NCBI GenBank assembly: GCA_902796815.1
Contig: CADBQL010000045.1
Span: 1 to 12,317 of the forward strand
Length of the DNA: 12,317 bases
Origin: an uncultured Coriobacteriaceae bacterium
GTDB taxonomy: Bacteria; Actinomycetota; Coriobacteriia; Coriobacteriales; Eggerthellaceae
Direction: 5' to 3'
Shown here: positions 5,932 to 12,317 of the stretch, piece by piece
How positions within the stretch are numbered: the first letter of the stretch is position 1
Layout: each line of letters begins with the position of its first letter
Translations under genes and position numbers: made by a program
The notes under the pieces: model-generated
Seen by the model: only the letters and a program-made list of their open reading frames with translations
Told to the model about the DNA's origin: nothing
Database searches by the model: none

Positions 5932-6465
5932 TTACGACTCCATACCCATCTTAAGAGCTTGGAGGTTTTTCTCGACGAGCGCGGCCTTGCGCGGAGGAAC
6001 CGCCTTGCGGATGGCAGCCTCAATCGTCTCGGGCGCGCAGAAGCCGGTTTCCTTGAAGAGCTTGCCGACAAGCACGATGTTAGCAAGGCCTTTGAGCTCA
6101 GCTTCTTCGGCCATGTTCGTGGCCTCGAGCGGGAAGATCTTCACATCATCGCGCTCGGGAATGCGCGTCACAAGCGACGTGTCGGCCAAGATCAGACCTC
6201 CGGGCACGACCGTTTCCTCAAACTTCAGAAGCGAAGGTTGATTCATAGCGATGAGCACGGTCGGATCCATGATCAGCGGGCTTCCGATAGGCTCGTCCGA
6301 AAGCGTGACCGAGCAGTTCGCCGTACCGCCACGCATTTCGGGGCCATACGAAGGCAGCCACGAGACTTCACGGTTTTCGATGAGGCCCGCGTACGCGATG
6401 ACTTTTCCGGCGAAGAGCAGGCCTTGCCCACCAAAGCCGGCGAGTACGATTCGCATCTCTTCCAT
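5932..6465 (-). CDS. 2-oxoacid:ferredoxin oxidoreductase, gamma subunit
   Basis: A 177-residue gamma subunit of the KorC/VorC type, last gene of the oxidoreductase operon. The start MEEMRIVLAGFGGQGLLFAG is the hallmark of the family and forms part of the CoA-handling domain. SWLPSYGPEMRGGTANCSV (about 35-53) is the second typical block. It helps the enzyme turn a 2-oxoacid plus CoA into acyl-CoA, CO2 and reduced ferredoxin. The ATG overlaps the TAA of the beta gene by one base (TAATG), so coupled translation is likely. A strong terminator follows within 50 nt. The length is usual. Confidence 0.95.
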   Translation of the reverse strand: MEEMRIVLAGFGGQGLLFAGKVIAYAGLIENREVSWLPSYGPEMRGGTANCSVTLSDEPIGSPLIMDPTVLIAMNQPSLLKFEETVVPGGLILADTSLVTRIPERDDVKIFPLEATNMAEEAELKGLANIVLVGKLFKETGFCAPETIEAAIRKAVPPRKAALVEKNLQALKMGMES

Positions 6466-7397
6466 TAGCGCGTCACCCCTTCCGCAGGCGCATTGACACC
6501 GGGAACAGCTCCTTGAGCAGCCTCGACCTTTGCCTTAGACGGCAGCGAAGCGTGAATCTCGTCGAGCTGCGGATTCTGGGCCATCGCGATTGGGCACTCG
6601 GCCGCACGCGCCGCCGCAGCTTCAGCCGCATTGGCATAGCCTTCGGCCACGACATCGCGATACACTCCGAGCGGATAGTACGGCAGCATGTTCTCGCGCA
6701 TCCACGCAAACGCGTCGGTCGGCGTCATGCCCCAGTTAGTAGGACAGGTCGAAACGACTTCAACGAGCGAGTAGCCGATATCGTCGATCTGGTTTTGGAA
6801 AGCCTTCTTGATGGCCTTCTTGGCTGCGCGGATGTTCTTCGGCGAGTCCACGCACACGCGCTCGAGATACGCCACACCGTCAAGCGAGCTCAGAAGCTCG
6901 CATACGCGCACGGGATAGCCCGCCGTCGTCACGTCGCGCCCGTACGGCGAAGTCTGCGTAATCTGATTCGGCAACGAAGTCGGCGCCATCTGGCCACCCG
7001 TCATGCCGTAAATCGCGTTGTTAATGAAAATAATCGTGATGTGCTCTCCGCGCGTCGCTGCATGCACCGTCTCGGCCATGCCGATCGACGCGAGGTCGCC
7101 GTCGCCCTGGTAGGCGAACACGACTTTGTCAGGATGCACGCGCTTCACACCGGTCGCGACCGCTGGCGCGCGTCCGTGCGCGGCCTCGAGGAAGTCGCAG
7201 TTGTAAAAGTTGTACATCATGACCGAGCAGCCGACCGGCGACACGCCGATCGTGTCGCCCTCGATGCCAAGCTCGTCGATGACCTCGGCGACAAGGCGGT
7301 TCACAATGCCATGCGTGCAACCCGGACAGTAGTTCGTCACGACGCGCGAAAGCGAATGCGGGCGCTCGTAGACGAGCTTTTCTTCGGTTTGGGCCAT
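6465..7397 (-). CDS. 2-oxoacid:ferredoxin oxidoreductase, beta subunit (TPP-binding)
   Basis: A 310-residue beta subunit of the KorB/VorA type that binds thiamine diphosphate and an Fe-S cluster. The TPP motif GDGD is at 98-101, followed by INNAIYGMTGGQ, the family's second TPP/Mg stretch. Cysteines C24 and C27 (CPGC), C57 and C218 (STCPTNWG) are the expected cluster ligands. The last 50 or so residues are an Ala-rich tail with no known role. I chose the ATG at 7397 (MAQTEEKLV), 1 nt after the alpha TAG; the open frame upstream to 7526 is alpha-coding DNA in another frame. It may act on branched-chain or aromatic 2-oxoacids or on 2-oxoglutarate; the sequence alone does not settle this. Confidence 0.95.
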   Translation of the reverse strand: MAQTEEKLVYERPHSLSRVVTNYCPGCTHGIVNRLVAEVIDELGIEGDTIGVSPVGCSVMMYNFYNCDFLEAAHGRAPAVATGVKRVHPDKVVFAYQGDGDLASIGMAETVHAATRGEHITIIFINNAIYGMTGGQMAPTSLPNQITQTSPYGRDVTTAGYPVRVCELLSSLDGVAYLERVCVDSPKNIRAAKKAIKKAFQNQIDDIGYSLVEVVSTCPTNWGMTPTDAFAWMRENMLPYYPLGVYRDVVAEGYANAAEAAAARAAECPIAMAQNPQLDEIHASLPSKAKVEAAQGAVPGVNAPAEGVTR

Positions 7398-7398
7398 G

Positions 7399-8463
7399 CT
7401 AATCACCCAGCCCTTCGTTGATCGAGCGTATCTTTTCGAGCACCTCGGCAGGCGTCGGAATGACGCCGCCTGTACGCCCATAGAACTCCACCGGCGCGCG
7501 GCCGTTGACCACGAGGCGCACATCATCGACCATCTGGCCCATGTTCATCTCGACGGACAGGTACGCTTTGGCATGCGCGCACGTAGCGTCGAGCGCATCT
7601 TTGGGATACGGCCACAGCGTAATCGGGCGGAAAAGCCCCGCCTTGATGCCTTCCTCGCGCGCATAGCGCACCGCCGTGCGAGCAATACGGGCCGAAGCGC
7701 CGAACGCAACGACGATGATGTCAGCATCGTCGCAATCCGTGAGTTCAGCCATCTGCTCGTTGGCCTTGATGACCTCGTAGCGCTCGAAGCGCTCGAAATT
7801 CGTGCGCTCAAGCTCTTCAGCGACCAGGTACAGCGAATTCGCGACGTTCTTTTCTCGCGCGTTTCCGTGACCGGTCGTCGCCCACGGCTTCTCGGGCAGT
7901 TCGGTCTTAGGCTCGGGAAGCTCTACCGGCTCCATCATCTGGCCGAGCATGCCATCGCCAAGAATCATAACCGGCGTGCGGTACTTATCGGCAACATCGA
8001 AGGCACCATAGGCCAGATCGGCCATTTCCTGCACCGTCGAAGGTGCATAGACGACCATCTGGAAATCGCCGTGGCCGAGAGCACGCGTCGCCTGCCAGTA
8101 ATCTGACTGGGACGGCTGAATCGAGCCGAGGCCAGGACCTCCGCGTTCGATGTTGATAATCAGGCACGGCAGGTCGGCGCCAGCGATGTAGGAGACGCCC
8201 TCGCTCTTGAGCGAAACGCCCGGCGAGCTCGATGACGTCATCACGCGTGCGCCAGCGGCAGAGGCGCCGTAGACCATGTTGATGGCTGCGACCTCACTTT
8301 CGGCCTGCAGATACGTACCGCCCTCTTTGGGCATGCGCTTGGCCATGTAGGCGGCGAGCTCGGTTTGCGGCGTGATGGGATAGCCGAAGAAGAATCGGCA
8401 TCCCGCGCGAATCGCGCTTTCGGCGATGGCTTCGTTGCCCTTCATGAGTACTTTTTCTGCCAC
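7399..8463 (-). CDS. 2-oxoacid:ferredoxin oxidoreductase, alpha subunit (VorB/KorA-like)
   Basis: A 354-residue alpha subunit. The N-terminal part carries the family motif FFFGYPITPQTE, and SSSSPGVSLKSEG and ERGGPGLGSIQPSQSDYWQA follow in usual order. This is closest to the group commonly annotated VorB (3-methyl-2-oxobutanoate) or KorA. I prefer a GTG start at 8463 (VAEKVLMKGNEAIA) because GGAGG lies 8 nt upstream, overlapping the end of the ferredoxin gene. An ATG at 8445 and a TTG at 8478 are alternatives. It starts 5 nt after the ferredoxin-subunit stop and ends in TAG 1 nt before beta. It joins with the other three subunits in the cytosol. Confidence 0.93.
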   Translation of the reverse strand: MAEKVLMKGNEAIAESAIRAGCRFFFGYPITPQTELAAYMAKRMPKEGGTYLQAESEVAAINMVYGASAAGARVMTSSSSPGVSLKSEGVSYIAGADLPCLIINIERGGPGLGSIQPSQSDYWQATRALGHGDFQMVVYAPSTVQEMADLAYGAFDVADKYRTPVMILGDGMLGQMMEPVELPEPKTELPEKPWATTGHGNAREKNVANSLYLVAEELERTNFERFERYEVIKANEQMAELTDCDDADIIVVAFGASARIARTAVRYAREEGIKAGLFRPITLWPYPKDALDATCAHAKAYLSVEMNMGQMVDDVRLVVNGRAPVEFYGRTGGVIPTPAEVLEKIRSINEGLGD

Positions 8464-8468
8464 GTCTA

Positions 8469-8675
8469 TCACCTCCAAACCGTGATCGCGACATCAGGGC
8501 ACATCGTCGCGCACGTCGCGCAGCCCGTGCACTGGGACTGGTCGATACAATGCGCGGGATGGTAACCCTTGTCGGTTATTACCTCTGCGTTGAGTTCCAC
8601 GATGTGCTTGGGACAGACGGTCGTGCACAAACCGCACCCCTTGCAGAAGAACTCGTCGACTTCGATTCTCGCCAT
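8469..8675 (-). CDS. Ferredoxin-like delta subunit, 2x[4Fe-4S]
   Basis: A 68-residue electron carrier with two cluster motifs: CKGCGLCTTVCP (from C11) and CTGCATCATMCP near the C-terminus. Each has the CxxCxxCxxxCP pattern for [4Fe-4S]. As the first oxidoreductase gene it most likely passes electrons from the TPP site to free ferredoxin. The ATG at 8675 is preceded by AGAGGAAG. It ends with VWR and TGA, 5 nt before the alpha GTG. The length fits the small delta subunits found in four-subunit enzymes. Confidence 0.95.
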   Translation of the reverse strand: MARIEVDEFFCKGCGLCTTVCPKHIVELNAEVITDKGYHPAHCIDQSQCTGCATCATMCPDVAITVWR

Positions 8676-8722
8676 ATGCTTCCTCTCGTCTTGCCTGGCT
8701 TATCGCTCAAGAATCGGTTTAC

Positions 8723-9454
8723 CTATTCCCATGGCGTTTTAACATACATCTTAACAGGATAAATTGCGTCATTTTCCACGAAAGTATCGATAGACGAGCC
8801 TTCCAGACCCGCCAAATGCACAGGAGCCGTTATCGCAACGAGCGGCAATTCGCAAACGCCGGCAACCTGTCGCGCATGCTCAGCACCCAAACGAATCGTC
8901 TGGACATCGGTGGATGATTTCAGATGCGCATTGCTCACGAGCGCAGTCGCGCGCAAGCGGCATGCCGCCTCGATTTCGCGCAGGTTCTCGACTGCGTCGG
9001 CGGGCTCCTGAACGAGATTGCGAAAACGGTTGAGCACTCCGAGCATCGCGTAGTCCGTTTGCGCTATCGTACGCGCGTAACGCCCGACCGCAACCGAACC
9101 CGCATCATCACCGCCTACGTCCACGATGACGTAGCGTCCCGGCTTCGCAAGCTCGAGCGCAGGCGTTATCTTTCCCGTGAGGCTCGGAACATCCAAGCTC
9201 GTGCCCGCCTCCGCGAACACCGGAGCGATGAGCTCGACGCCATGCTCCTCGAGCACACGCCGCTGCTCGCTCGCCCTAAAATAGGGGTTCACGATGTCGA
9301 GGTCCACGAGCGTTACCTGGTTACCAGACGCCACCAAGTCGATGGCGAGGTTGACCGAAAAATTGGTCTTTCCCACCCCGTAATGGCCGACCACGAGCGT
9401 AATTGGCCGCAGCGCCTGCACGAGCCGCGAAGGTATCCTGTTCGTTGACTCCAT
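8723..9454 (-). CDS. P-loop ATPase of the MinD/CobQ-like class
   Basis: A 243-residue nucleotide-binding protein. The Walker A motif GHYGVGKT is at 23-30. LVDLDIVNPYFRASEQRR follows near 50, and a Walker B-like YVIVDVGGDD lies near 105. The fold resembles SIMIBI-type ATPases (MinD, CobQ, ParA), but the Walker A lacks the early Lys of true MinD/ParA (KGGxGKT). The role is unknown to me. Placement between an acyl-CoA synthetase and the oxidoreductase genes suggests a helper role such as cofactor or cluster maturation, which is inference. I chose the ATG at 9454 (MESTNRIP) with AAAGGA 5 nt before it; the open frame continues upstream to 9616 through a repeat-filled gap. It ends in TAG 47 nt before the ferredoxin ATG. 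Confidence 0.88.
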   Translation of the reverse strand: MESTNRIPSRLVQALRPITLVVGHYGVGKTNFSVNLAIDLVASGNQVTLVDLDIVNPYFRASEQRRVLEEHGVELIAPVFAEAGTSLDVPSLTGKITPALELAKPGRYVIVDVGGDDAGSVAVGRYARTIAQTDYAMLGVLNRFRNLVQEPADAVENLREIEAACRLRATALVSNAHLKSSTDVQTIRLGAEHARQVAGVCELPLVAITAPVHLAGLEGSSIDTFVENDAIYPVKMYVKTPWE

Positions 9455-9492
9455 TACATCCTTTCCATACTCAAGCAGTGGCAACGGCCAGC

Positions 9493-9616
9493 GGGACAGG
9501 GGGTGAGTCCCTCGTCCCGATAAAGAAGGCCGACAGAACAGGGGTAAGTCCCCCATCCCGAAAATGAGATAAGGGACTGTCCCCTCCATGAGGCAAGGGA
9601 CTGGCCCCCGCCTCAT
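9493..9616. repeat. Cluster of four GGGACTnnCCCC modules, two per strand
   Basis: Four related 13-14-nt modules occur in about 110 nt: GGGGTGAGTCCCT (9500-9512), GGGGTAAGTCCCC (9541-9553), AAGGGACTGTCCCC (9571-9584) and AAGGGACTGGCCCC (9595-9608). The first two are inverted relative to the last two. The first is framed by GGGAC/GTCCC (9493-9497, 9514-9518). The last is framed by ATGAGGC/GCCTCAT (9588-9594, 9610-9616), whose far end touches the stop codon of the synthetase gene. They may fold as 3' hairpins; no T-tract is present. Confidence 0.75.
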
Positions 9617-11391
9617 TACACGAGGCCGTCGATGTTCTTCTTGGCGTCCTCGTCGCGAATGGCAACACGGCGAATCTTGCCGTTAACCGTGCGCGGCAAC
9701 TCGTTGACGTAGTCGATAATACGCGGGTACTTGTAAGGCGCGGTCTGCTTTTTGACCCATCGCTGCAGCTCGCGGGTAAGATCGTCAGTGCCCTTGAACC
9801 CATCGGCAAGGACGATAGTTGCCTTGACGGCCTTGCCGCGCACGGGATCAGGCACGCCAGTGACGGCGCATTCGCGCACGGCTTCGTGCTCGAGCAGCAC
9901 GCTTTCGATCTCGAACGGGCCGATGCGGTAACCACTTGACTTGATAACGTCGTCGTTGCGCCCGACATACCAGAAGTAGCCGTCCTCGTCGCACCAAGCC
10001 GTATCACCCGTGTGATACCAGCCATCGTAGATTGCCTCGTCGGTTTTCTCGGGGTTGCGGTAGTATTCCATCATGATGCCGGCGGGATGGCCTTCCATCT
10101 TGATGCATATCTCGCCAGTCTGACCGGGGTCGCATCGCGTCCCGTCATCACGCTGAATCTCGGTCGTAAACAGCGGCACGGGGCGGCCCATCGAACCGGG
10201 GCGCGGCGTCGTGTTCGTCAGGTTGCCGATCGTAAGCGGAGTTTCGGTCTGGCCGAAACCCTCGAAAATCGTGAGCCCGGTCGTTTCTTTCCAGAAATTG
10301 AAGACATCGGGATTGAGCGCTTCGCCCGCCGTCGTGGAATACTCGAGCGACGAAAGGTCGAATTGGCTGAAATCCTCCTGCATCATTAGGCGATACATCG
10401 TCGGCGGGCAGCACAGCGTCGTGATGTTGTACCGTTTGATCATCCCCAGGATCTCAGCCGCGTTAAAGCGATCGAAATCGTACGTGAACACGCACGCTTC
10501 CATCATCCATTGCCCGTAGAACTTTCCCCACACGGCCTTGCCCCAACCGGTATCGGCGATCGTGAAGTGAATGCCGTCCGGACGCACGTTATGCCAATGC
10601 TTTGCGGTCATCAAATGCCCGATGGCATACGTCGAATCGTGGAGCACCATCTTGGGATTGCCCGACGTTCCACTCGAGAAATACATGATCATGGGATCGA
10701 ACACGTTCGTCTGCACGCTCTCGAACTCGTCGCTCGCCTCGCGCACTCCCGTATTAAAATCGAGCCAGCCGTCGCGCTCGACCGGAGCCGCACAGATGCC
10801 CTCCGGCCCCGAAAGGCGCGCGCCCACAAGCGCATCAACCGGCGGCTTGCCATTCTCGTCGAGCGGCGTGAGACCGCCACCTGCACCATTGACGAGGAAG
10901 AACTTCTCGACCGTCGGGCAATCGTAGCTCGTCATCGTAGACTCGACGATTCCCGCAATATCACCAACCGACGTGGCAATGACGGCCTTGATGGATGCAC
11001 CGTTCAGACGATACTCGAGGTCGTGTTCCTTGAGCATGAACGTCGCAGGCACGATGATGCAGCCGAGCTTGGCAAGCGCGAGCGCCACGAACCAGAATTG
11101 GTAGTGACGACGCAGGATGACCATCACGAAGTCGCCTTTTTTGAGGCCGTGTTCCGCAAGGTAGTTTGCCGTCTTGTCGGACCAGCGCTTCATGTCGGCG
11201 AATGTGAACACGTGCTCCTCGCCTTCGGGATTGCACCAGACCATAGCCCTGCGTTCAGGGTCGTTCACAGCAATGTCATCGACGATGTCGTAGGCGAAGT
11301 TGAAATTGTCGGGATAATGAACGTCAAACGTCTGGAGAACGCCGTTCTCGTCATAGGTCTCATCGACGTAGCGCAAGTTTATGTTTCGCAT
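9616..11391 (-). CDS. AMP-forming acyl-CoA synthetase (ANL superfamily)
   Basis: A 591-residue adenylating enzyme that activates a carboxylic acid with ATP and loads it onto CoA, or runs in reverse. The P-loop-like A3 motif YFSSGTSGNPKM is at 237-248, GFGQTET at 378-384, YHTGD at 459-463, the hinge/A8 region GRNDDVIKSSGYRIGPFEIE at 477-496, and the catalytic Lys is K572 in TVNGKIRR. Length and motif details resemble medium-chain or acetyl-type synthetases; the acid is not certain. Start: the ATG at 11391 with AAAGGA 8 nt upstream. It lies between its likely regulator (XRE-cupin) and the oxidoreductase genes. That setting fits 2-oxoacids being oxidised to acyl-CoA and the acyl-CoA/acid pool being balanced by this enzyme. 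Confidence 0.95.
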   Translation of the reverse strand: MRNINLRYVDETYDENGVLQTFDVHYPDNFNFAYDIVDDIAVNDPERRAMVWCNPEGEEHVFTFADMKRWSDKTANYLAEHGLKKGDFVMVILRRHYQFWFVALALAKLGCIIVPATFMLKEHDLEYRLNGASIKAVIATSVGDIAGIVESTMTSYDCPTVEKFFLVNGAGGGLTPLDENGKPPVDALVGARLSGPEGICAAPVERDGWLDFNTGVREASDEFESVQTNVFDPMIMYFSSGTSGNPKMVLHDSTYAIGHLMTAKHWHNVRPDGIHFTIADTGWGKAVWGKFYGQWMMEACVFTYDFDRFNAAEILGMIKRYNITTLCCPPTMYRLMMQEDFSQFDLSSLEYSTTAGEALNPDVFNFWKETTGLTIFEGFGQTETPLTIGNLTNTTPRPGSMGRPVPLFTTEIQRDDGTRCDPGQTGEICIKMEGHPAGIMMEYYRNPEKTDEAIYDGWYHTGDTAWCDEDGYFWYVGRNDDVIKSSGYRIGPFEIESVLLEHEAVRECAVTGVPDPVRGKAVKATIVLADGFKGTDDLTRELQRWVKKQTAPYKYPRIIDYVNELPRTVNGKIRRVAIRDEDAKKNIDGLV

Positions 11392-11437
11392 TAATTAATC
11401 CTTTACGATTCGGGTCAGATATGCAGCGAATGCAAAC

Positions 11438-11498
11438 CGCCCCGTCCTCATGGCTCAATGCTGGAATGAGTCATGAGGACGGGGCGTGAAACTCATTC
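11438..11498. repeat. Intergenic palindrome, copy B (two nested inverted repeats)
   Basis: CGCCCCGTCCTCATG (11438-11452) and CATGAGGACGGGGCG (11472-11486) are exact 15-bp arms. In addition, GAATGAGTCATG (11464-11475) and AAACTCATTC (11489-11498) match the outer sequence of copy A at 4675-4707. The two structures overlap, so only one can form at a time. It lies between the XRE-cupin gene and the synthetase gene, 47 nt before the synthetase ATG on the minus strand. Confidence 0.85.
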
Positions 11499-11576
11499 GC
11501 GCGGCCTATGAGCTTAAACACATTTCGTGCCATTCGCTCGTCGATGGCGTTGCGCTCGGGCGTTGGTGCGCAACGC

Positions 11577-12164
11577 CTACGTAATGTTCTCGTCTTGCGG
11601 CTTCATCACGATTGCCATGAACACGCACGGCTCGCCGCCAATCGCGACCATGCCATGACCGCGGCCGGAATCGTACATGAGCGTATCGCCTGGGCCGAGC
11701 TCCTCGACGTGGTTTTCGTACGCGAAGCGCAGGTGGCCCGAGATGATGTAATCGAGTTCCATACCCTTGTGATACGAAAGGTGAATAGGCTTATCCTGCT
11801 CCTCTTCCAGATACGGCGCCGTAACCAGGAACGGCTCGGCGAGCTTGTTCTGAAGACGCGGCGCCTTGTGCAGGTATTCGAAGCCTGCGCGACGCTTGAT
11901 CGAAAGGCCTTCACCCGCTCGTACGAGTGAATAGCCGCGCAGGTGAGGCGTCTCGCCAGTGAGCAACTCGATGACGTCGACCCCGAGCACCTTGGCGCAC
12001 TTGTAAAGGAATGTGAAAGAAAGGTCCTGGTCGCCTGACTCTTGAGCAGCGTATTCCGCCACGGTACGCCCCGTCGCGTCCGCCATCTCCTGCATCGTCA
12101 GGTCGCAATCCTCGCGCAGCAACCGGATACGCTCGGCAACTTCCTTGATGTTCGGCTCTTCCAT
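11577..12164 (-). CDS. XRE-family regulator with C-terminal cupin domain
   Basis: A 195-residue DNA-binding regulator. Residues about 7-67 form an XRE/Cro-type helix-turn-helix (IRLLREDCDLTMQEMADATG, then FLYKCAKVLGVDVIELL). Residues about 115-190 form a small cupin barrel (HKGMELDYIISGHLRFAYEN, ELGPGDTLMYDSGRGHGM), the likely ligand sensor. Proteins of this build often control neighbouring catabolic or CoA-ligase genes. The synthetase gene downstream is the obvious target. The ATG at 12164 has GAGGAG 7 nt upstream. It ends in TAG. The promoter at 12197-12225 overlaps palindromes that may allow self-control. The ligand is not known. Confidence 0.93.
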   Translation of the reverse strand: MEEPNIKEVAERIRLLREDCDLTMQEMADATGRTVAEYAAQESGDQDLSFTFLYKCAKVLGVDVIELLTGETPHLRGYSLVRAGEGLSIKRRAGFEYLHKAPRLQNKLAEPFLVTAPYLEEEQDKPIHLSYHKGMELDYIISGHLRFAYENHVEELGPGDTLMYDSGRGHGMVAIGGEPCVFMAIVMKPQDENIT

Positions 12165-12180
12165 GCCTGCTCCTCACTGT

Positions 12181-12226
12181 GCAATTTAATTGCTGAAATA
12201 TAATCCTTGCAGCCAGCATCTGCAAG
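12181..12226. promoter_or_regulatory. Two palindromes over the XRE-cupin promoter (candidate operators)
   Basis: CTTGCAG (12206-12212) and CTGCAAG (12220-12226) are 7-bp arms 7 nt apart; one arm contains the -35 box. GCAATTTAATTGC (12181-12193) is a perfect 13-bp palindrome at the expected start of transcription. Both are well placed for repressor binding, most simply by the XRE-cupin protein itself. Confidence 0.5.
12197..12225 (-). promoter_or_regulatory. Promoter of the XRE-cupin gene
   Basis: On the minus strand, TTGCAG (12225-12220) and TATATT (12202-12197) are spaced by exactly 17 nt, a good sigma-70-type promoter. It would start transcription about 25 nt before the ATG at 12164. Confidence 0.7.
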
Positions 12227-12246
12227 TCCAAACAATTCCTCGCGCG

Positions 12247-12268
12247 ATGTTTCACACGCTCGAAACAT
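12247..12268. promoter_or_regulatory. Inverted repeat upstream of the XRE-cupin promoter
   Basis: ATGTTTC (12247-12253) and GAAACAT (12262-12268) are exact 7-bp arms with an 8-nt spacer, about 22 nt upstream of the -35 box. It could bind a regulator of the XRE gene or of a gene beyond the window edge. Only the symmetry is seen. Confidence 0.35.
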
Positions 12269-12294
12269 TCACCTACAACGTGCCGCACCCTCAG

Positions 12295-12317
12295 CATGAG
12301 TCGCGCCCCTGGGGCAA
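12295..12317. repeat. Intergenic palindrome, copy C (cut by window end)
   Basis: ATGAGTCGCGCCCCTGGGGCA at 12296-12316 matches copy A (4677-4697) at 18 of 21 positions. The second arm is beyond the window. Confidence 0.65.

Noticed and set aside
9455..9616. N-terminal extension of the P-loop ATPase
   Set aside because: The added residues come from the repeat cluster. The ATG at 9454 has a ribosome site and starts just before the Walker A region.

Overview
The window looks like a chromosomal segment of a strict anaerobe with moderately high GC. The gut Actinobacteria class Coriobacteriia (Eggerthellaceae-like) is my best guess. It rests on the coding style, a PyrR-controlled pyrimidine operon, a ferredoxin-linked 2-oxoacid oxidoreductase operon and GC-rich palindromic repeats between genes. 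This is inference from gene content; there is no rRNA or other marker to prove it. No tRNA, rRNA, CRISPR array, insertion sequence or phage gene was seen.

Layout, left to right. (1) 1-648, minus: N-terminal part of an MMPL/RND-type membrane transporter, cut by the window edge, with a promoter and a candidate TetR operator upstream. (2) 649-990: a gap whose main content is a 61-bp perfect hairpin. (3) 991-4457, minus: pyrR-pyrB-pyrC followed 14 nt later by a TetR-family regulator. A PyrR-type attenuator (binding loop, antiterminator, terminator) lies upstream of pyrR. The pyrC frame is interrupted by one in-frame TAG at codon 263. (4) 4769-5849, plus: a barnase-family ribonuclease made as a lipoprotein with a long low-complexity linker, followed by its barstar-family inhibitor. 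(5) 5855-5886: a two-way terminator. (6) 5932-12164, minus: an energy and acyl-CoA island. In transcription order it holds an XRE-cupin regulator, an AMP-forming acyl-CoA synthetase, a P-loop ATPase, then the ferredoxin-like, alpha, beta and gamma subunits of a 2-oxoacid:ferredoxin oxidoreductase.

How they fit together. The pyr genes make carbamoyl aspartate and dihydroorotate, with UMP-sensing attenuation by PyrR. The TAG in pyrC should break the pathway unless it is suppressed or is a sequence error. The oxidoreductase turns 2-oxoacids and CoA into acyl-CoA plus reduced ferredoxin, and the synthetase interconverts acids and acyl-CoAs; the XRE-cupin protein is a likely local regulator. The ribonuclease/inhibitor pair is a self-contained toxin-immunity cassette between the two metabolic blocks.

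The most notable observations are: the lipid-anchored barnase with DAGY repeats; matching changes on both sides of the barnase-barstar interface; the pyrC amber codon; the 29-bp-arm hairpin; and two families of short intergenic palindromes.
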